This document shows, piece after piece, positions 1 to 7,635 of a stretch of 16,192 nt of DNA. The position numbers and the translations under genes were made by a program. Every line of letters begins with the position of its first letter. Positions within the stretch are counted from its first letter, which is position 1. Origin of the DNA: Porphyromonadaceae bacterium (GTDB taxonomy: Bacteria; Bacteroidota; Bacteroidia; Bacteroidales; Dysgonomonadaceae). The stretch spans positions 2,293 to 18,484 of the forward strand of contig DPAC01000106.1 in NCBI GenBank assembly GCA_003517675.1, given 5' to 3'. The notes beneath the pieces were generated by a model. It was not told where the DNA came from. It ran no database searches and worked only from the letters and a program-made list of their open reading frames with translations.

Positions 1-17
1 ACTGGTCATCCATTGTA

Positions 18-1202
18 TCAAAATAATTCTTTCGGATTCATTTTCAAAAACTCATCATAAGGAATTCCACTCGTTCCAACGAGTAGCACTTTTTCAGGAT
101 GAAATCTTTCTGCAAAGATTCCCATTCCCGCATTATCGGCTTTTATTCCACTTTTTACTTCAAGTCCAATTACCTTATTTCCTTTTTCTAACACAAAGTC
201 AACCTCATTATTACCCTCACGCCAATAATAGAGGTTATATCTTTCAGAAATAGCATGATTGATCAAATGTGTACCGACAGAAGATTCAACCAATCGCCCC
301 CAAAATTCAGGATTGATCATTGCATCTTCATAACTGTCATTGCTTTGAGCAGTAATCAGTGCATTGTTATACACTTGAAATTTTGGACTTGAGCTACGTT
401 TACGAATGATATTTCCGGCGTATTTTTCTAAACCTCCAAGCAAACCACATTGAGACAAAAGTTGTAGGTAATTAACTAAAGTTGTCGTATTTCCGGCATC
501 CTGGAGTTGTCCCAGGATCTTGGTGTAAGAAAGAATCTGTCCTGAATATAAGCAACCCAATTCAAATAATCGCTTCAACAGGGCCGGCTTATCAACTCTC
601 GTCAGCATCAAAATATCTTTGGATATACTCGTTTCTATCAATGAATTCTTTATATAATTTTTCCAACGTTCTTCATCATCAATCAAGGTTGACGAACCCG
701 GATAACCTCCAAAATAAACATATTGTTCGATGCTCCATCCAAATGCTTCCTGCATTTCAGGATAAGACCAGTGACCGAGATAGATTGTTTCAAATCGCCC
801 GGCTAAAGATTCGGTTAATCCTTTTTGAATTAACAGGCGGGACGAACCAAGTATAATCACTTTTATGTTAATATTTTCACGGGTATCCTTATCCCATTGC
901 TGTTTTACTACCTCGCTCCAATTGTCAATCTTCTGTATTTCATCAATCACTAACAGGAATTCTGATGTTCCGGATGCTTTCATTCGCAATCTGGCTGATT
1001 CCCATACCTGCATTAACCAGGCAGTGTTGGTTGCCGAAACGGCATCTGCCGATTCATATAAATTGGATATAGAGAGTTTCGTTAAAAGCTGGGTTATCAT
1101 GGTCGTTTTACCCACCTGACGAGGTCCAAGTATCACCTGAATAAACTTTCTCGGCTCTTTAATTCTTGCTTTAAGCGACTTTATATAAGGACGTTCAAAC
1201 AT
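18..1202 (-). CDS. AAA ATPase with C-terminal DUF4143 domain
   Basis: This is a cytosolic P-loop ATPase of the bacterial AAA_14/DUF4143 family. The cellular role of the family is poorly defined and no substrate can be inferred. Numbering from the chosen ATG, the Walker A loop GPRQVGKT is at residues 26-33 and the Walker B strand ending in VIDE is at 84-88, followed by a GSSRLL sensor-like segment near 120. A DUF4143 region covers roughly 190-370. It ends in a PD-(D/E)xK-like pair, NEVDF followed by GLEVKSG. The 394-aa length is normal for the family, so the gene looks intact. The frame can be extended to a TTG at 1211, but the ATG at 1202 fits the usual MFxRxY start and lies outside the tandem repeat. 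It reads away from its right-hand neighbour and appears monocistronic. Family assignment is secure; function is unknown. Confidence 0.9.
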   Translation of the reverse strand: MFERPYIKSLKARIKEPRKFIQVILGPRQVGKTTMITQLLTKLSISNLYESADAVSATNTAWLMQVWESARLRMKASGTSEFLLVIDEIQKIDNWSEVVKQQWDKDTRENINIKVIILGSSRLLIQKGLTESLAGRFETIYLGHWSYPEMQEAFGWSIEQYVYFGGYPGSSTLIDDEERWKNYIKNSLIETSISKDILMLTRVDKPALLKRLFELGCLYSGQILSYTKILGQLQDAGNTTTLVNYLQLLSQCGLLGGLEKYAGNIIRKRSSSPKFQVYNNALITAQSNDSYEDAMINPEFWGRLVESSVGTHLINHAISERYNLYYWREGNNEVDFVLEKGNKVIGLEVKSGIKADNAGMGIFAERFHPEKVLLVGTSGIPYDEFLKMNPKELF

Positions 1203-1209
1203 ATCACTC

Positions 1210-1253
1210 AAATTTACTCAATACTAAATGTAAATTTACTCAATACTAAATGT
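1210..1253. repeat. Perfect 22-bp tandem direct repeat upstream of the ATPase start
   Basis: Two identical 22-bp units lie at 1210-1231 and 1232-1253, each containing TTTACTCAATACTAAATGT. A partial third unit (AAAATTAC) follows at 1254. The junction makes the 10-bp palindrome GTAAATTTAC at 1230-1239, and each unit is bounded by TTTAC and GTAAA half-sites. The array begins 7 bp upstream of the ATPase ATG, so it lies in its leader or promoter. It could be an operator with iterated half-sites. Function is inferred from position only. Confidence 0.75.
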
Positions 1254-1386
1254 AAAATTACGCAACATTCTCAAAAAAGCAAATAAATTCCCATAAAACT
1301 TTTTTTACCGATTATGCCACGCTATTTATATGAGAAATTTATCTGAGAAAAAATGTATTGAATAATGCTGGTGAAAGGCATTCCAA

Positions 1387-1417
1387 TTGTTGAAAACCAC
1401 CGTTTTTTGTAGCTTTG
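1387..1417 (+). promoter_or_regulatory. Bacteroidetes-type promoter of the UpxY-like gene
   Basis: TTG at 1387-1389 is followed after 20 nt by TAGCTTTG at 1410-1417. This matches the Bacteroidetes TTTG / 19-21 nt / TAnnTTTG promoter. Transcription would start near 1424, giving a leader of about 15 nt to the ATG at 1439. It excludes the in-frame TTG at 1415, which lies inside the -7 box. Confidence 0.65.
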
Positions 1418-1438
1418 TATTTTCGTAAGTATCGCATC

Positions 1439-1966
1439 ATGGTCAAAGAGAGTAACCCAATGAATGAGCGCCGGTGGCTGGCAGCCTATGTGAAGATGCA
1501 CCACGAAAAGAAGGTGCGTGATCAGTTAACGGAGATGGGAATTGAAAATTTTCTGCCCGTGCAGGAGGAGATACACCTCTGGAGCGACCGGAAGAAGAAA
1601 GTAGAGCGGGTGCTCATCCCCATGATGATCTTCGTGTATGTGAACCCTGCTGAGCAACGCACCGTCATCAAGCTCCCCGCGGTATTTCGCTACATGGTGC
1701 TCCGCGGCGAGCATACCCCCGCCGTCATCCCCGATGCGCAGATGGAACAGTTCCGCTTTATGGTCGACCTCTCCGAGACGCCTGTTCACTTCGACAGTTC
1801 TGACCTGCACCCCGGCGAGCAGGTGCAGGTGGTACGTGGACCGCTCAAGGGGCTCACCGGCGAGCTGATCACCATCGACGGCAAATCCTCCATTGTAATA
1901 CGCATCGACCGCCTTGGCTGCGCTGCTGTTGAGATGAGCGCCACCATGGTCGAGCGAATCGGTTAA
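1439..1966 (+). CDS. UpxY/NusG-family transcription antiterminator (orphan)
   Basis: This is a 175-aa NusG paralog of the UpxY type. Such proteins bind RNA polymerase and promote elongation through the long leader of one specific operon, usually a capsule or exopolysaccharide locus. The NGN domain spans about residues 9-115, with the family start RRWLAAYV, KKVRDQL and NFLPVQ. A C-terminal KOW motif follows at about 124-142 (PGEQVQVVRGPLKG). The ATG at 1439 was chosen because it sits just downstream of a promoter match; an in-frame ATG at 1460 is an alternative. Unusually, no polysaccharide gene, UpxZ partner or other co-directional gene follows: the next gene converges on it from the minus strand. 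Either its target is elsewhere or the operon was lost. The reading frame is intact. Family call is strong; target is unknown. Confidence 0.88.
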   Translation: MVKESNPMNERRWLAAYVKMHHEKKVRDQLTEMGIENFLPVQEEIHLWSDRKKKVERVLIPMMIFVYVNPAEQRTVIKLPAVFRYMVLRGEHTPAVIPDAQMEQFRFMVDLSETPVHFDSSDLHPGEQVQVVRGPLKGLTGELITIDGKSSIVIRIDRLGCAAVEMSATMVERIG

Positions 1967-2081
1967 GGACTCTTTCGGTTGAGGACTCTCGACACAATCT
2001 CTTGAGAAATATTCAACCCGCAATTTGTCTTTTCATCCATCATAAACAGACTGAAAATTCGTTCCGGCACCGGCCATGGTT

Positions 2082-5000
2082 CTAAGAAAGGGTGGCAACA
2101 TTGAATATCTCCCTCAGTTCCTTGTTGCTCAACTTGCCGATCCAGTTCTCGCCGGTAGATACGGTCATGTCGGCCAGCTGTTTCTTGCGTTGGATCATCG
2201 CGTCGATCTTCTCTTCGAAGGAGTCTTTGGTGATCATGCGATGTACCAACACGTTCTTCTTCTGTCCGATGCGATAGGCACGGTCGGTAGCCTGGTTCTC
2301 CACGGCGGGGTTCCACCACAGATCGAAGTGCACCACCTGGCTGGCGGCAGTGAGGTTCAGTCCCGTGCCGGCAGCCTTGAGCGAGAGGATGAACACCTTG
2401 TCGGCGCGGTTGGTTTGAAACCGCTCCACCATCTCCTGTCGTTGGGTGATGGAGCATCCGCCATGGTAGAACAGCGGCCGGTCGCCCAGGTGCTCGGCGA
2501 TCATCTTCTCCAGCATCGCACCCATCTCCCTGAACTGCGTGAATATAAGCACCTTCTCTCCCGCATCGTTCATGCTGTCCAGCAGCTCGAACAGCAGCTG
2601 TACTTTCCCCGAGAGGGCAGGGTCCCAGTTGCCATTCTTCAGGAACTGGGCAGGGTGGTTGCAAATCTGCTTGAGTGCGAGGATCATCTGCAACACCAGT
2701 CCCTGTCGTTTGAAGAGCGTCTGGTTGTCGCCATTGTCGCTGTACCCTTCAATCTCTTCCATTGCTGCCTGCATTGTTTTCTCATAGAGAGCAGCCTGTT
2801 GTTTGGTCAGGAGGGCATATTGGTTTTGTTCCACCTTGTCCGGCAGGTCGGAGATGATGGTTTTATCCGTTTTCATGCGTCGCATCATGAAAGGCGATGT
2901 GATCTTGCGGAATCGCTGCACCACCTGTTCGTCGTTAAAGAGCTGGATGGGTGTGGCATACTCCTCCCTGAACGATTTGGCCGTGCCCAGGTATCCCTTG
3001 TTGGTAAAATCCATGATCGACCAGAACTCGCTCAGCCTGTTCTCCACCGGCGTGCCGCTCATGGCGATGCGGATGTTGGCCGGGATGCTTTTGATCGCCT
3101 TCGACTGGGCCGCATCCTGGTTCTTGATGTTCTGCGCCTCGTCGATCACCATCACCTGCCATTTCTGTTTTCTCAGCAGGTCGCTGTCGCCGCGCGCCAC
3201 GCCGTAGGTGGTCAGCATCACATCGGCATCAAACCGCTTCAGGTCGCGTGCCGTGCCGTGATAGATATGGGTGCTCAGTGAAGGTGCAAAGCGGGCAATC
3301 TCAGTCTGCCAGTTGGTCAGCAGGCCTGTGGGCACCACCACGAGCGCCTTCAGCTTGTCGTTGATCGCCTTCTCTTCCTTCAGTTTCAGGAGGATGGAGA
3401 TCACCTGCACGGTTTTTCCCAGTCCCATGTCATCGGCGATGATGCTGCCAAAGCCGATCCGGCTGTTGCGGTACATCCAGGAGTATCCCCGGTGTTGGTA
3501 GGGGCGCAGCTGCGCATTGAGTTCCTGTGGCAGGGGGATCTCCTCCACGGAGGTAAGCTCGGCCATCATCTGGCGCACCTCGTCGGTCAGCGCGACCGGT
3601 GCCCCTTCGTACTCCTCGCTGAGCGCCGTTTGAAACAGCTGGTATGCGTTGAGTGGCTTGTTGGAGGCAAGGGCCCTGTTCAGTTTCTCTATCTCAGCTT
3701 CATTCACGTAGATATAGCGTTCCTTGAAGCGGATCAATCCCGAGGCATTCTTCAACAGTTGTTGGAACTCTTCCGGCGAGAGGAGCGTGTCGCCCAGCGC
3801 CACGCGCCAGTCGAAGGCAAGCAGGTCGTCGATGTTCACGAAACCCGTTTGATCCGATTTACGTTTCAGCAAAACGGACACTTTGGGTCGCAGCAGCTGC
3901 TGCAGTGATTTTGGGAGCAGGATTTTGATGTTGAGCAGGCGGATGGCCGGCAGTATCTCCATCAGGAAGGGAGAGAACTCCTCCCTGCTGAACCGTATGG
4001 GATGGGACCCTCCCAGGTTGATGTGCGTGTCCAGTCCCCGGATAAAGGGAGTGAGCAACGACACGTTTTGCAATATCTTAAAGCGTTGTTGGGCAAATTC
4101 ATCCTCCTTCAGCACGGTGGACAGGGGGATGGGTGCGGCGTCAGGCTGTTCTCTGTTTTCGATGTGTACCGCCACCTCGAAGGCATCGGTGTCGGTTTCG
4201 CTCACGGTGATCACCGGCTTGTAGGTCTCCTCCGTGAGGTGATAGCGGTCCAGCCACACCTTGATTCCTCCGGTGATCCCTTTCTCGCCCACGCCGGTGA
4301 AATCATGGCTCTTGCCCTTGAAGAAGAGATCGGCGATGAGATCACCTGTAGCGGGCTTCGAAGCCGTCCTCACCAAGGTCGAGATAAAGAGCGAGAGCAG
4401 CTCCACCGTTTGGTTTCCGATCGGCCTCATCTTCACCGATTGGCGGCTCTTGTAGGCTGTTTGTAACAGTCCGGCAGGGAGTATCTCCGTCAGCCGGTGT
4501 ATCAGCGTGCGCACCTGTTCATCGATCATTGCCGGCATCCATCGCACCATGGCATGTCCGTTTTCCAGTTGGATGATCTGCGGGACGATGTTGCCGTTGG
4601 CAACCAGGTGAATGGCCGCAAAAAGCAGCTTGTGCGCTGCCGCCACCGATGGCTGATAGTCGGGCAGGTAATCGGGATTCAGCCCGAACAGTTGCGGGAA
4701 GAGGGCAGGCAAGGTAGTCACGTTGTTCATCGTGCCGTTGCCCATCGACACGGAAACCTCGTTGTTCCGGTCCAGGGTAAACGCCAGGCGGGTGTGGTGA
4801 GAGATCACCTCTCCATCGTCTTGAGAAGGGAAGAGCGCCTCAAAATCGAGCCGCTTGTTCAGCAACCGTCCCGCCTCTTTTGTGAGGCGGTTGAATTGAA
4901 CGGCATAGATCTCCTTGAAATTTCCGCCCGGGTAAAATGGAGGCGCATCGGGCAGCAGCTGAACCAGAGGCTCCGCAATAGGATGCAGCTGTGAAAAGTC

Positions 5001-5621
5001 CACCCGCTCGTAGGCCCGCTCCTCATCGGGGACGGTCATCTTCTTACCTTTCGGCGTCCACAGCGCGTGCAGCGACGGTATTCCGTTTTTCTTCTGTTCC
5101 TTCACAAATATCCCCCGTTTTTTCAGCTCCCCGATCAGGTTCACCCTGTGCATCTCGAACACCAGGAAGGGGTTGTTGTCGATCTCGCGGCTGATCATGT
5201 AGATCACCGCGGCCAGGTGCTTGCACGGCACGGCCCAGTCGGGACAAGAGCATTGCATCTTGAAGTCGGTCCACTGCCGGGGAAAGACCCTGAGTCCGGC
5301 CTCTTCGGCAATCGTCAGGATGGCGGGGTCCAGCTCCCGGTTCAGCAGCTTGGAGATGAGCGCCGGTTGTGTGGCAATCCGGTCGATCAGTTTATCCACC
5401 TCCTCTTCAAAAAAGGGAGGTACGATAATCGTCACGCGGTAGGGGGTGGCACGACTGCCCTTCACCCTGGCCTGCATCTCGTTCTCTTTGATCTTCACGG
5501 AGAGCACGTGTCCCTGTCGTGCATAGGAGGCGCCTCTCGGCAGCCGGTTGTTGTAATCCACGTTCTCCAGGGAGCGCAGCCAATGTTCGCCCCACCATGT
5601 TTTTCCAAACTGTATTGCCAT
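2082..5621 (-). CDS. SWIM zinc-finger SNF2-family DEAD-like helicase/translocase
   Basis: This large (1179-aa) cytosolic protein is a bacterial SNF2/Swi2-type ATPase of the RapA/HepA-like group. These are double-stranded DNA translocases that remodel protein-DNA complexes; the client here is unknown. An N-terminal SWIM zinc finger has the CxCx6CxH pattern (C124, C126, C133, H135), fitting DNA or protein binding. A long SNF2-associated region follows. The helicase core has motif I DDMGLGKT ending at 737, motif II DEAQ at 827-830, a SGTPVENR motif III region, and motif VI RAYRIGQ at 1114-1120. All core motifs are present, so it should be active. The frame is open to 5738, but a near-consensus promoter at 5661-5692 lies inside that extension, so the ATG at 5621 (MAIQFGKTWW) is the start. 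It is convergent with the UpxY gene and appears monocistronic. Confidence 0.93.
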   Translation of the reverse strand: MAIQFGKTWWGEHWLRSLENVDYNNRLPRGASYARQGHVLSVKIKENEMQARVKGSRATPYRVTIIVPPFFEEEVDKLIDRIATQPALISKLLNRELDPAILTIAEEAGLRVFPRQWTDFKMQCSCPDWAVPCKHLAAVIYMISREIDNNPFLVFEMHRVNLIGELKKRGIFVKEQKKNGIPSLHALWTPKGKKMTVPDEERAYERVDFSQLHPIAEPLVQLLPDAPPFYPGGNFKEIYAVQFNRLTKEAGRLLNKRLDFEALFPSQDDGEVISHHTRLAFTLDRNNEVSVSMGNGTMNNVTTLPALFPQLFGLNPDYLPDYQPSVAAAHKLLFAAIHLVANGNIVPQIIQLENGHAMVRWMPAMIDEQVRTLIHRLTEILPAGLLQTAYKSRQSVKMRPIGNQTVELLSLFISTLVRTASKPATGDLIADLFFKGKSHDFTGVGEKGITGGIKVWLDRYHLTEETYKPVITVSETDTDAFEVAVHIENREQPDAAPIPLSTVLKEDEFAQQRFKILQNVSLLTPFIRGLDTHINLGGSHPIRFSREEFSPFLMEILPAIRLLNIKILLPKSLQQLLRPKVSVLLKRKSDQTGFVNIDDLLAFDWRVALGDTLLSPEEFQQLLKNASGLIRFKERYIYVNEAEIEKLNRALASNKPLNAYQLFQTALSEEYEGAPVALTDEVRQMMAELTSVEEIPLPQELNAQLRPYQHRGYSWMYRNSRIGFGSIIADDMGLGKTVQVISILLKLKEEKAINDKLKALVVVPTGLLTNWQTEIARFAPSLSTHIYHGTARDLKRFDADVMLTTYGVARGDSDLLRKQKWQVMVIDEAQNIKNQDAAQSKAIKSIPANIRIAMSGTPVENRLSEFWSIMDFTNKGYLGTAKSFREEYATPIQLFNDEQVVQRFRKITSPFMMRRMKTDKTIISDLPDKVEQNQYALLTKQQAALYEKTMQAAMEEIEGYSDNGDNQTLFKRQGLVLQMILALKQICNHPAQFLKNGNWDPALSGKVQLLFELLDSMNDAGEKVLIFTQFREMGAMLEKMIAEHLGDRPLFYHGGCSITQRQEMVERFQTNRADKVFILSLKAAGTGLNLTAASQVVHFDLWWNPAVENQATDRAYRIGQKKNVLVHRMITKDSFEEKIDAMIQRKKQLADMTVSTGENWIGKLSNKELREIFNVATLS

Positions 5622-5660
5622 AATCCATTCACTCGAAAGAGCCGATTCCTTAATTTTTTT

Positions 5661-5692
5661 CAAAGATAGGGAGAAAGAGAATTTTTGCCAAA
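5661..5692 (-). promoter_or_regulatory. Near-consensus Bacteroidetes promoter of the SNF2 gene
   Basis: On the minus strand, TTTG (plus positions 5689-5692) is followed after exactly 20 nt by TATCTTTG (5661-5668). This is a full match to the TTTG/TAnnTTTG consensus. Transcription should start near 5654, leaving a leader of about 33 nt to the ATG at 5621. Confidence 0.75.
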
Positions 5693-5743
5693 AAAAATTA
5701 GCGGTAAGCTGACGCATGTCTTCCATGGCCAACTGCAACCATC

Positions 5744-6166
5744 TTACAGCAACTTCCAGATGGCATCCGGGTCGCTTTTCAGTTGACGGAGAAACTGCTC
5801 ACTGTCGATGGCGTCGGGCAGCTCTTTGTTTGCTGTTACCCGTCCTGCCGGTTTCCCCTGCAGGTACAACTCGGGTGGAGTGGTAGCGTGTGGGTTGTGG
5901 ATGCTGAGCGCCCCCTCCCTGCTGCCGTAGGGAGAGGATGGGTTGAAAATGCTGAAGGGGCTGTAGCGGCTGCCATAGCGGCCGTAGGGGTTGGTGATGG
6001 CGTCGGGATCCGATTTGTTGGAGGTGATCTTTCCCAGGTATTGCCCATCCCCCGCCAGGAGATAAGCATCCCCCATGAAGGCCGGTCGCACAACATTTGC
6101 TTCCCGGTACAGCTCTGTCACCAGCTCTTCCAGCAGTTCCTTTGTTTTGTCCCTATTTTTCCGCAT
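5744..6166 (-). CDS. Hypothetical protein with PDAI / NPYGRYGS repeat motifs
   Basis: This 140-aa protein belongs to no family I can name. It has an acidic/basic helical N-terminus (about 1-25) and then a run of short degenerate repeats. G39 to I57 (YLGKITSNKSDPDAI) is echoed by residues 104-120 (GKPAGRVTANKELPDAI), and a third PDAI sits at 133-136. Between them are NPYGRYGS, IFNPSSPYGS and IHNPHA units. Similar YLGK..SN..DPDSI..NPYGRYGS strings occur in uncharacterised bacterial proteins, some extracytoplasmic (from memory). No signal peptide or membrane segment is evident. Its start overlaps the end of the upstream two-TM gene by 14 nt, so the two are translationally coupled in one operon and may act together. 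The gap to the SNF2 start is 122 bp and holds that gene's own promoter. Confidence 0.75.
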   Translation of the reverse strand: MRKNRDKTKELLEELVTELYREANVVRPAFMGDAYLLAGDGQYLGKITSNKSDPDAITNPYGRYGSRYSPFSIFNPSSPYGSREGALSIHNPHATTPPELYLQGKPAGRVTANKELPDAIDSEQFLRQLKSDPDAIWKLL

Positions 6167-6488
6167 CTCTTCCGAAGAGGTTTTCGATCAGCTTCTGTAT
6201 CTCTTCTGCCGCCTTGGTTTTGGGCAGCAGGCTTATCAGTGCCGGTGCGGTAGCCAGTGCGATGTTCTTGCGCCGCAGCTCGCGGATCTCTTGCAGGGGG
6301 TAGTAGAGCAGGCCGGTGGTGACTGCCGGCGGGGCAGCCCATGCAAATTCACCCGTCAGGATGGCCAGCACGAAGCAGGTGATGCCGCAGAGGAAGAGCA
6401 GCGTGGTGCCCGCCAGCAACAGGTACTCGGTCGACCGGTTCTGACGGAGCACCTCATCGATTCTTTTGATTACATCAGCCAGTTCCAT
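6153..6488 (-). CDS. Small two-TM hypothetical membrane protein
   Basis: This 111-aa protein has a short charged amphipathic N-terminus (1-20) and a strong hydrophobic helix at about 22-45 (LLLAGTTLLFLCGITCFVLAIL). A second, weaker hydrophobic segment lies at about 48-65. The tail is a lysine/arginine-rich helix (about 66-111) that is probably cytoplasmic. No enzymatic motif is visible and the family is not recognised. It is the first gene of a two-gene operon. Its stop overlaps the start of the following repeat-motif protein by 14 nt, suggesting coupled expression. The promoter, about 105 bp upstream of the start, lies within a dyad-symmetric region (6588-6624). The reading frame is convincing from codon usage and overlap; function is unknown. 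Confidence 0.75.
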   Translation of the reverse strand: MELADVIKRIDEVLRQNRSTEYLLLAGTTLLFLCGITCFVLAILTGEFAWAAPPAVTTGLLYYPLQEIRELRRKNIALATAPALISLLPKTKAAEEIQKLIENLFGRDAEK

Positions 6489-6587
6489 AGGACAACGATT
6501 TAAGTTGTTCGAGGCTTGTCAGGGGCACTGATCATTCACTCCGAAAGCAGCATCCCTCGCACCTCTATCGGGTCATTGTCAATCAGA

Positions 6588-6625
6588 TGTGACAAATATA
6601 GCGAATATTCCGAAAAATGTCACAA
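6588..6625 (-). promoter_or_regulatory. Promoter within nested dyad (candidate operator) of the two-gene operon
   Basis: On the minus strand a TATATTTG -7 box (plus 6593-6600) lies 22 nt downstream of a TTG (6623-6625). The promoter is bracketed by inverted arms TGTGACA (6588-6594) and TGTCACA (6618-6624). A second palindrome, GAATATTC (6603-6610), is almost exactly concentric with them. This fits a dimeric repressor or activator site over the core promoter. The rest of 6489-6817 holds no gene I can support. Confidence 0.5.
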
Positions 6626-6817
6626 CAATCGGTTCAAATTTGCAATTTTATTCCCTGCTATTTCCCTTTTGCCTGTAATCCAAGGAAACTTTTCAGTTTG
6701 AAGTTTGTTTTAAGAAACATATCGATCCTGTTCGTCTGGGTTTGATGCCGGATGCGTAAAACAACCTCAACGGACGGGAAGCTTATGGAGTATATCAACT
6801 TAAAATTACAGCAAAAA

Positions 6818-7363
6818 ATGAAGTACAAATTATTGGGAAACACTGGATTAAAAGTATCTGAACTTTGTCTGGGAACCATGACTTTCGGTGGACGCGGCAC
6901 GTGGACTGCCATTGGCCTGCTTCCGCAGGAGCAGGTAAATCAGCTGGTTAAAGCAGCTGTCGATGCGGGGATCAATTTTATCGACACCGCCAATATCTAC
7001 AGTGAAGGGTTGAGCGAAAAGCTTACCGGTCAGGCCATTCGCGACCTGGGACTGAATCGCGACGACCTGGTGATCGCCACCAAAGTACGCGGTGCCATGG
7101 GCGAGGGGCCGAACAATTCCGGGCTAAGCCGTAAGCACATTCTGCAGCAGATTGATGAAAGCTTGTCCCGGCTGCTTCACCAGCCGGTGGTAACGACCGT
7201 CATCATCGGGGCAAAGAAGCTGGAACAGCTTCAGGATAACCTGAAGTCTGTGGATGTAACGCTTTCTGCCGATGAACTCTCCAGGCTGGATGAAGTAAGC
7301 AAACTTACTCCGGAATATCCCGCCTGGATGTTGGATCTTATGAGCGCTGACCGGCAAGCATAA
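6818..7363 (+). pseudogene. Aldo/keto reductase with in-frame deletion of the catalytic core
   Basis: Residues 1-119 match the N-terminal half of an NADPH-dependent aldo/keto reductase of about 330-350 aa: start MKYKLLGNTGLKVSELCLG, the DTANIYSEG strand with D56 and Y61, and ATK with K89. Residue 120 onwards (LHQPVVTTVIIGAKKLEQL to the MLDLMSADR end) matches the extreme C-terminus. About 150 residues are missing at the SRL/LHQ junction near 7170-7176. These include the catalytic histidine strand and much of the barrel. The frame is preserved, giving a 181-aa product that cannot form a complete TIM barrel and is almost certainly inactive as an oxidoreductase. The ATG at 6818 gives the family N-terminus; an in-frame ATG at 6752 would add unrelated residues. 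A terminator follows directly. A deletion in an assembly or strain mixture is an alternative explanation. Confidence 0.85.
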
Positions 7364-7389
7364 CAACACAAACTGCGAGCCACTCCTGA

Positions 7390-7443
7390 GGCGAGACATC
7401 TGCAGAAATTCAATCGGTCTGCACGATGCTCGCCCCTTTTTTT
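7390..7443 (+). terminator. Intrinsic terminator after the aldo/keto reductase remnant
   Basis: The left arm is GGCGAG, bulged A, CATC, TGCAGA (7390-7406). An 11-nt loop follows, then the right arm TCTGCA, bulged C, GATG, CTCGCC (7418-7434). CC and a run of seven T follow (7437-7443). This is a long GC-rich stem directly before a U-tract, 26 bp after the reductase stop. Confidence 0.75.
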
Positions 7444-7505
7444 CAATTGAGATACCAAACGAAGCGATTCAAATGTTACATTTTTATTAATTTAACCTGA
7501 AAATG

Positions 7506-7535
7506 TTTTTTTAATGGGAAATTGTCCTATATTTG
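7506..7535 (+). promoter_or_regulatory. Candidate promoter of the 61-aa HTH-like gene
   Basis: TATATTTG at 7528-7535 is a full -7 match. A T-run at 7506-7512 stands where the -33 TTTG would be, about 20 nt upstream. The leader to the ATG at 7636 would be about 95 nt, long for this group. Confidence 0.4.
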
Positions 7536-7635
7536 CAAGTCAAATGGCTTATTTTGCAACCGGAACGGGAAGCAGGTAGGTTTTGGGAAATCAAAGATAT
7601 TCTTTCAGGTTTAATTCTTTTTTTGCGCAAAAGTT

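Noticed and set aside
1415..1438. TTG start for the UpxY gene at 1415
   Set aside because: It is within the -7 promoter box, so it would not be in the transcript.
2064..2081. 18-bp string CCGGCACCGGCCATGGTT shared with 15613-15630 inside hipA
   Set aside because: One copy is explained by hipA coding sequence and only two copies exist; no flanking similarity was seen, so it is probably chance or at best a very old fragment.
1967..2081. Possible bidirectional terminator between the convergent UpxY and SNF2 genes
   Set aside because: Only a short direct repeat (AGGACTCT) and weak dyads are present; no stem followed by a T-run was found.
2076..3281. Long plus-strand open frame (about 400 codons) opposite the SNF2 gene
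   Set aside because: It is antisense to conserved helicase motifs, has a histidine/leucine/valine-rich composition typical of a reverse-complement frame, and has no recognisable domain.
5622..5738. Upstream extension of the SNF2 protein by 39 residues
   Set aside because: A full-consensus promoter lies inside the extension and the family start MAIQFGKTWW is at 5621.
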